From Burkholderiales bacterium (GTDB lineage Bacteria; Pseudomonadota; Gammaproteobacteria; Burkholderiales; Burkholderiaceae_C): a stretch of 64,000 nt of DNA. Below, one piece after another: positions 62,326 through 64,000 of this stretch (positions are counted from its first letter, which is position 1; every line of letters begins with the position of its first letter). Position numbers and translations under genes: made by a program. The stretch is taken from contig JACPOI010000001.1 in assembly GCA_016185015.1 (NCBI GenBank), positions 1 to 64,000 on the forward strand, given 5' to 3'. The notes under the pieces were generated by a model. That model made no database searches. It was not told where the DNA came from and saw only the letters and a list, made by a program, of their open reading frames with translations.

Positions 62326-63048
62326 GTGTCAACCGGCCCTAGCCCCCACATCCTGCTGGTCGAGGACACCCCCGATCTCGCGCTCTGGCTGGGCACCGCC
62401 CTGCGCCAGACAGGTCTGGCCGTGAGCTTCGCGCGGGACGGACATGAGGCCCTGGCGCAGCTGGCGGCGGGCCATGGCTTTGACGCCGTGCTGCTGGACC
62501 TGCAGCTGCCCGGCCTGGACGGGCTGTCCGTGCTGCAAAACCTGCGCGAGCGCGGCGATACCGTCCCCGTGCTGGTGCTCACCGCGCGCGTGAGCGTGCC
62601 CGACCGCGTGCTGGGCCTGAACCTGGGCGCGGACGACTACCTGCCCAAGCCTTTCGACCTGAGCGAACTCGAAGCCCGGCTGCAGGCCCTGCTGCGCCGG
62701 CCCGGTCGTACCAGGAACACCCGGCTGCGCCTGGGCGCCCTGGAGATGGACCGCAGCTCCAGCCAGGTCAGCCTGTTTGACCAGCCCCTGGCCCTGACCC
62801 CCAGGGAAGCCGCCGCCCTGCGGGTGCTGCTGGAAGAGGCCCGGCGCACCGTGAGCAAGGACGATCTGCACCGCGCCGTCTTCGCCGACGAGGCCGTGGA
62901 ACTGGAAGCGGTCGAGGTGCTGATCCACCGCCTGCGCAAGAAGCTGGAATCCGCCCCCGTCCCGCCGGGACAGGCCGGGTCGCCCGTCGTCCATACCATC
63001 CGGGGCCTGGGCTACATGCTGATGCCACCGGCCGGGCCGGGGCACTGA
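62326..63048 (+). CDS. tctD: TctD-like OmpR-family response regulator
   Basis: A 240-residue regulator. The receiver domain (ILLVEDTPDLALWLG, phospho-Asp in AVLLDLQLPGLDG, YLPKPFDLSELEARL) is followed by an OmpR/PhoB winged helix (LTPREAAALRVLLEEARRTV, VEVLIHRLRKKLE, TIRGLGYML). GTG 62326 is the only suitable start near the receiver domain; its SD is weak. It is paired with the following kinase and is divergent from the tctCBA transporter it probably activates. Confidence 0.87.
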   Translation: MSTGPSPHILLVEDTPDLALWLGTALRQTGLAVSFARDGHEALAQLAAGHGFDAVLLDLQLPGLDGLSVLQNLRERGDTVPVLVLTARVSVPDRVLGLNLGADDYLPKPFDLSELEARLQALLRRPGRTRNTRLRLGALEMDRSSSQVSLFDQPLALTPREAAALRVLLEEARRTVSKDDLHRAVFADEAVELEAVEVLIHRLRKKLESAPVPPGQAGSPVVHTIRGLGYMLMPPAGPGH

Positions 63049-63049
63049 C

Positions 63050-64000
63050 ATGGCAGCGACCGCCGCCTCGCTGAGAACCCGCCTGCTGGGCTGGATCCTG
63101 CCGCCGCTGGCCGGGCTCATTGCCATCAATGCCTGGGTGGCCTATGGCAACGCCACCGAAGCCAGCAACGAGGCCTACGACCGGGCCCTCTACCTGGCGA
63201 GCCGGGCCCTGGCCGAAGAACTGGTCTGGCGCAACGATGCGCTCCAGGTCAACGTGTTGCGCGCCGCCGGGTATCTGCTGGAGAACCACACGGGCGCGCG
63301 CCTGTATTACCGCATCAGCGACGTCAACGGCCAGCAGCTGGCCGGCGAGGCCACCCTGCCCACCGCCACACCCGGACCGGCCGCCAGCGTCAAGTACTAC
63401 GCGCTGGTGCAGTTCGAGGATGGGCACTTCCGGGAACGCCCCGTGCGACTGGCCCACCTCACCCACGTGCTGGAGGACGAACAAGGCAGGTCGCACATCC
63501 TGAAAGTCAGCGTGGCCGAGACCCTGGAAACGCGCCAGCAGATGGTGCAGCTGCTGCTGCGCGAAACACTCGTCAGCCAGACGCTGCTGCTGCTGGCGGC
63601 AGCGCTGCTTGTGATTGCAGGCGTGCAGCACGGCATCCGCCCCCTGGAGAATTTCCGCCAGCGCCTGGCCCAGCGGGGTGACGACGATCTGTCCCCCATC
63701 CATCCCCCGGACCTGCCCCGCGAACTGCGTCCGCTGGTGCAAACGCTGAACAGCTACCTGGCGCGCCTGGGCCGTCTCATCGATATCCGCAAGCGCTTTC
63801 TGGACAATGCCGCGCACCAGCTGCGCACGCCGCTGACGGTGCTCAAGACCCAGTTGGCACTGGCCGACCGGGAGAGTTCGGCACTGGCCGCAGCGCGCAA
63901 AACGACCGATGAGGCCGTGCGACTCACCGAGCAGCTGCTGGCCATGACTCGCGCCGAACACGCCGGCGAAATGCATGCGCCCTCCGCAGGCACGTCCGTG
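63050..64000 (+). CDS. tctE: TctE-like sensor histidine kinase (truncated by window end)
   Basis: The first 317 codons of a sensor kinase. An N-terminal transmembrane helix (LLGWILPPLAGLIAINAWVAY) leads to a periplasmic domain of about 135 residues typical of TctE (2CSK_N). A second helix (LLLLAAALLVIAGVQHGI) and a HAMP-like linker follow, then a HisKA domain with phospho-His in FLDNAAHQLRTPLTVLKTQL. The ATPase domain lies beyond the window. It starts 1 bp after the tctD stop. It probably senses a tricarboxylate. Confidence 0.9.
   Translation, partial: MAATAASLRTRLLGWILPPLAGLIAINAWVAYGNATEASNEAYDRALYLASRALAEELVWRNDALQVNVLRAAGYLLENHTGARLYYRISDVNGQQLAGEATLPTATPGPAASVKYYALVQFEDGHFRERPVRLAHLTHVLEDEQGRSHILKVSVAETLETRQQMVQLLLRETLVSQTLLLLAAALLVIAGVQHGIRPLENFRQRLAQRGDDDLSPIHPPDLPRELRPLVQTLNSYLARLGRLIDIRKRFLDNAAHQLRTPLTVLKTQLALADRESSALAAARKTTDEAVRLTEQLLAMTRAEHAGEMHAPSAGTSV

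Overview
The window is high-GC, gene-dense bacterial chromosome with many 1-17 bp gene overlaps. The gene set points to a betaproteobacterium of the order Burkholderiales, most likely a Comamonadaceae-type organism. Indicators are Bug/TctC tricarboxylate uptake with TctDE, the pilGHIJ-chpA twitching cluster next to rubredoxin, thiD and hemL, the dusB-fis-purH block, yqgE-ruvX-pyrR-pyrB-pyrC', and ruvA/ruvB split around a periplasmic carbonic anhydrase. This assignment is inferred from family recognition and gene order; no database was searched.

Layout. (1) 1-5718: the cargo-proximal part of a Tn7-like transposon, with a 3' remnant of the tnsC/tniB ATPase, two consecutive tniQ/tnsD target-selection genes and an AbiE-like toxin-antitoxin cargo pair. 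A repeat-rich, AT-rich putative terminus lies about 65 bp before ttcA. (2) 5783-23764: chromosomal backbone with ttcA, a lipoprotein, a histidine phosphatase, a DSD1-type PLP enzyme, a FixJ-like two-component system with a palindromic site next to a HbpS/GlcG-ankyrin pair, a fused fatty-acid-hydroxylase/YhhN membrane protein, a MacAB-like efflux operon ending in a MipA/OmpV protein, ruvB, carbonic anhydrase, ruvA, phoH and ybeY. (3) 23789-25338: a small accessory patch with two unknown membrane proteins and BrnT/BrnA. (4) 25881-34507: a sulfur-handling locus. It holds a periplasmic rhodanese, a DUF6969 protein, a Cys-repeat secreted protein, two half-size and one full-size YeeE/YedE transporters, a SoxW-like thioredoxin, a SoxH-like metallo-beta-lactamase protein, flavocytochrome c sulfide dehydrogenase (FccAB), a periplasmic DsrE-like protein and a Cys-containing ArsR regulator.

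(5) 34540-43432: a divergent FbpB/FbpC-type ABC transporter, an acyltransferase, pyrimidine genes, ruvX, yqgE and photolyase. (6) 43467-53282: the Chp chemosensory system of type IV pili (chpA, pilJ, pilI, pilH, pilG) and a rubredoxin gene. (7) 53376-58547: thiD-like, hemL, purH, fis, dusB. (8) 58691-64000: a yqaA-like membrane protein and the tctABC transporter, divergent from tctDE; tctE runs off the window.

The strongest candidate for an under-described system is the sulfur locus. Sulfide oxidation, sulfane-sulfur transfer and thiosulfate-type uptake genes surround a secreted protein made of NPCxGNPCAG repeats. Two regulatory signatures are visible: a CsoR/CstR-like GC-tract operator exactly between the -35 and -10 of the yeeE operon, and three related AT-rich boxes before three transcription units, one of them the arsR gene itself.
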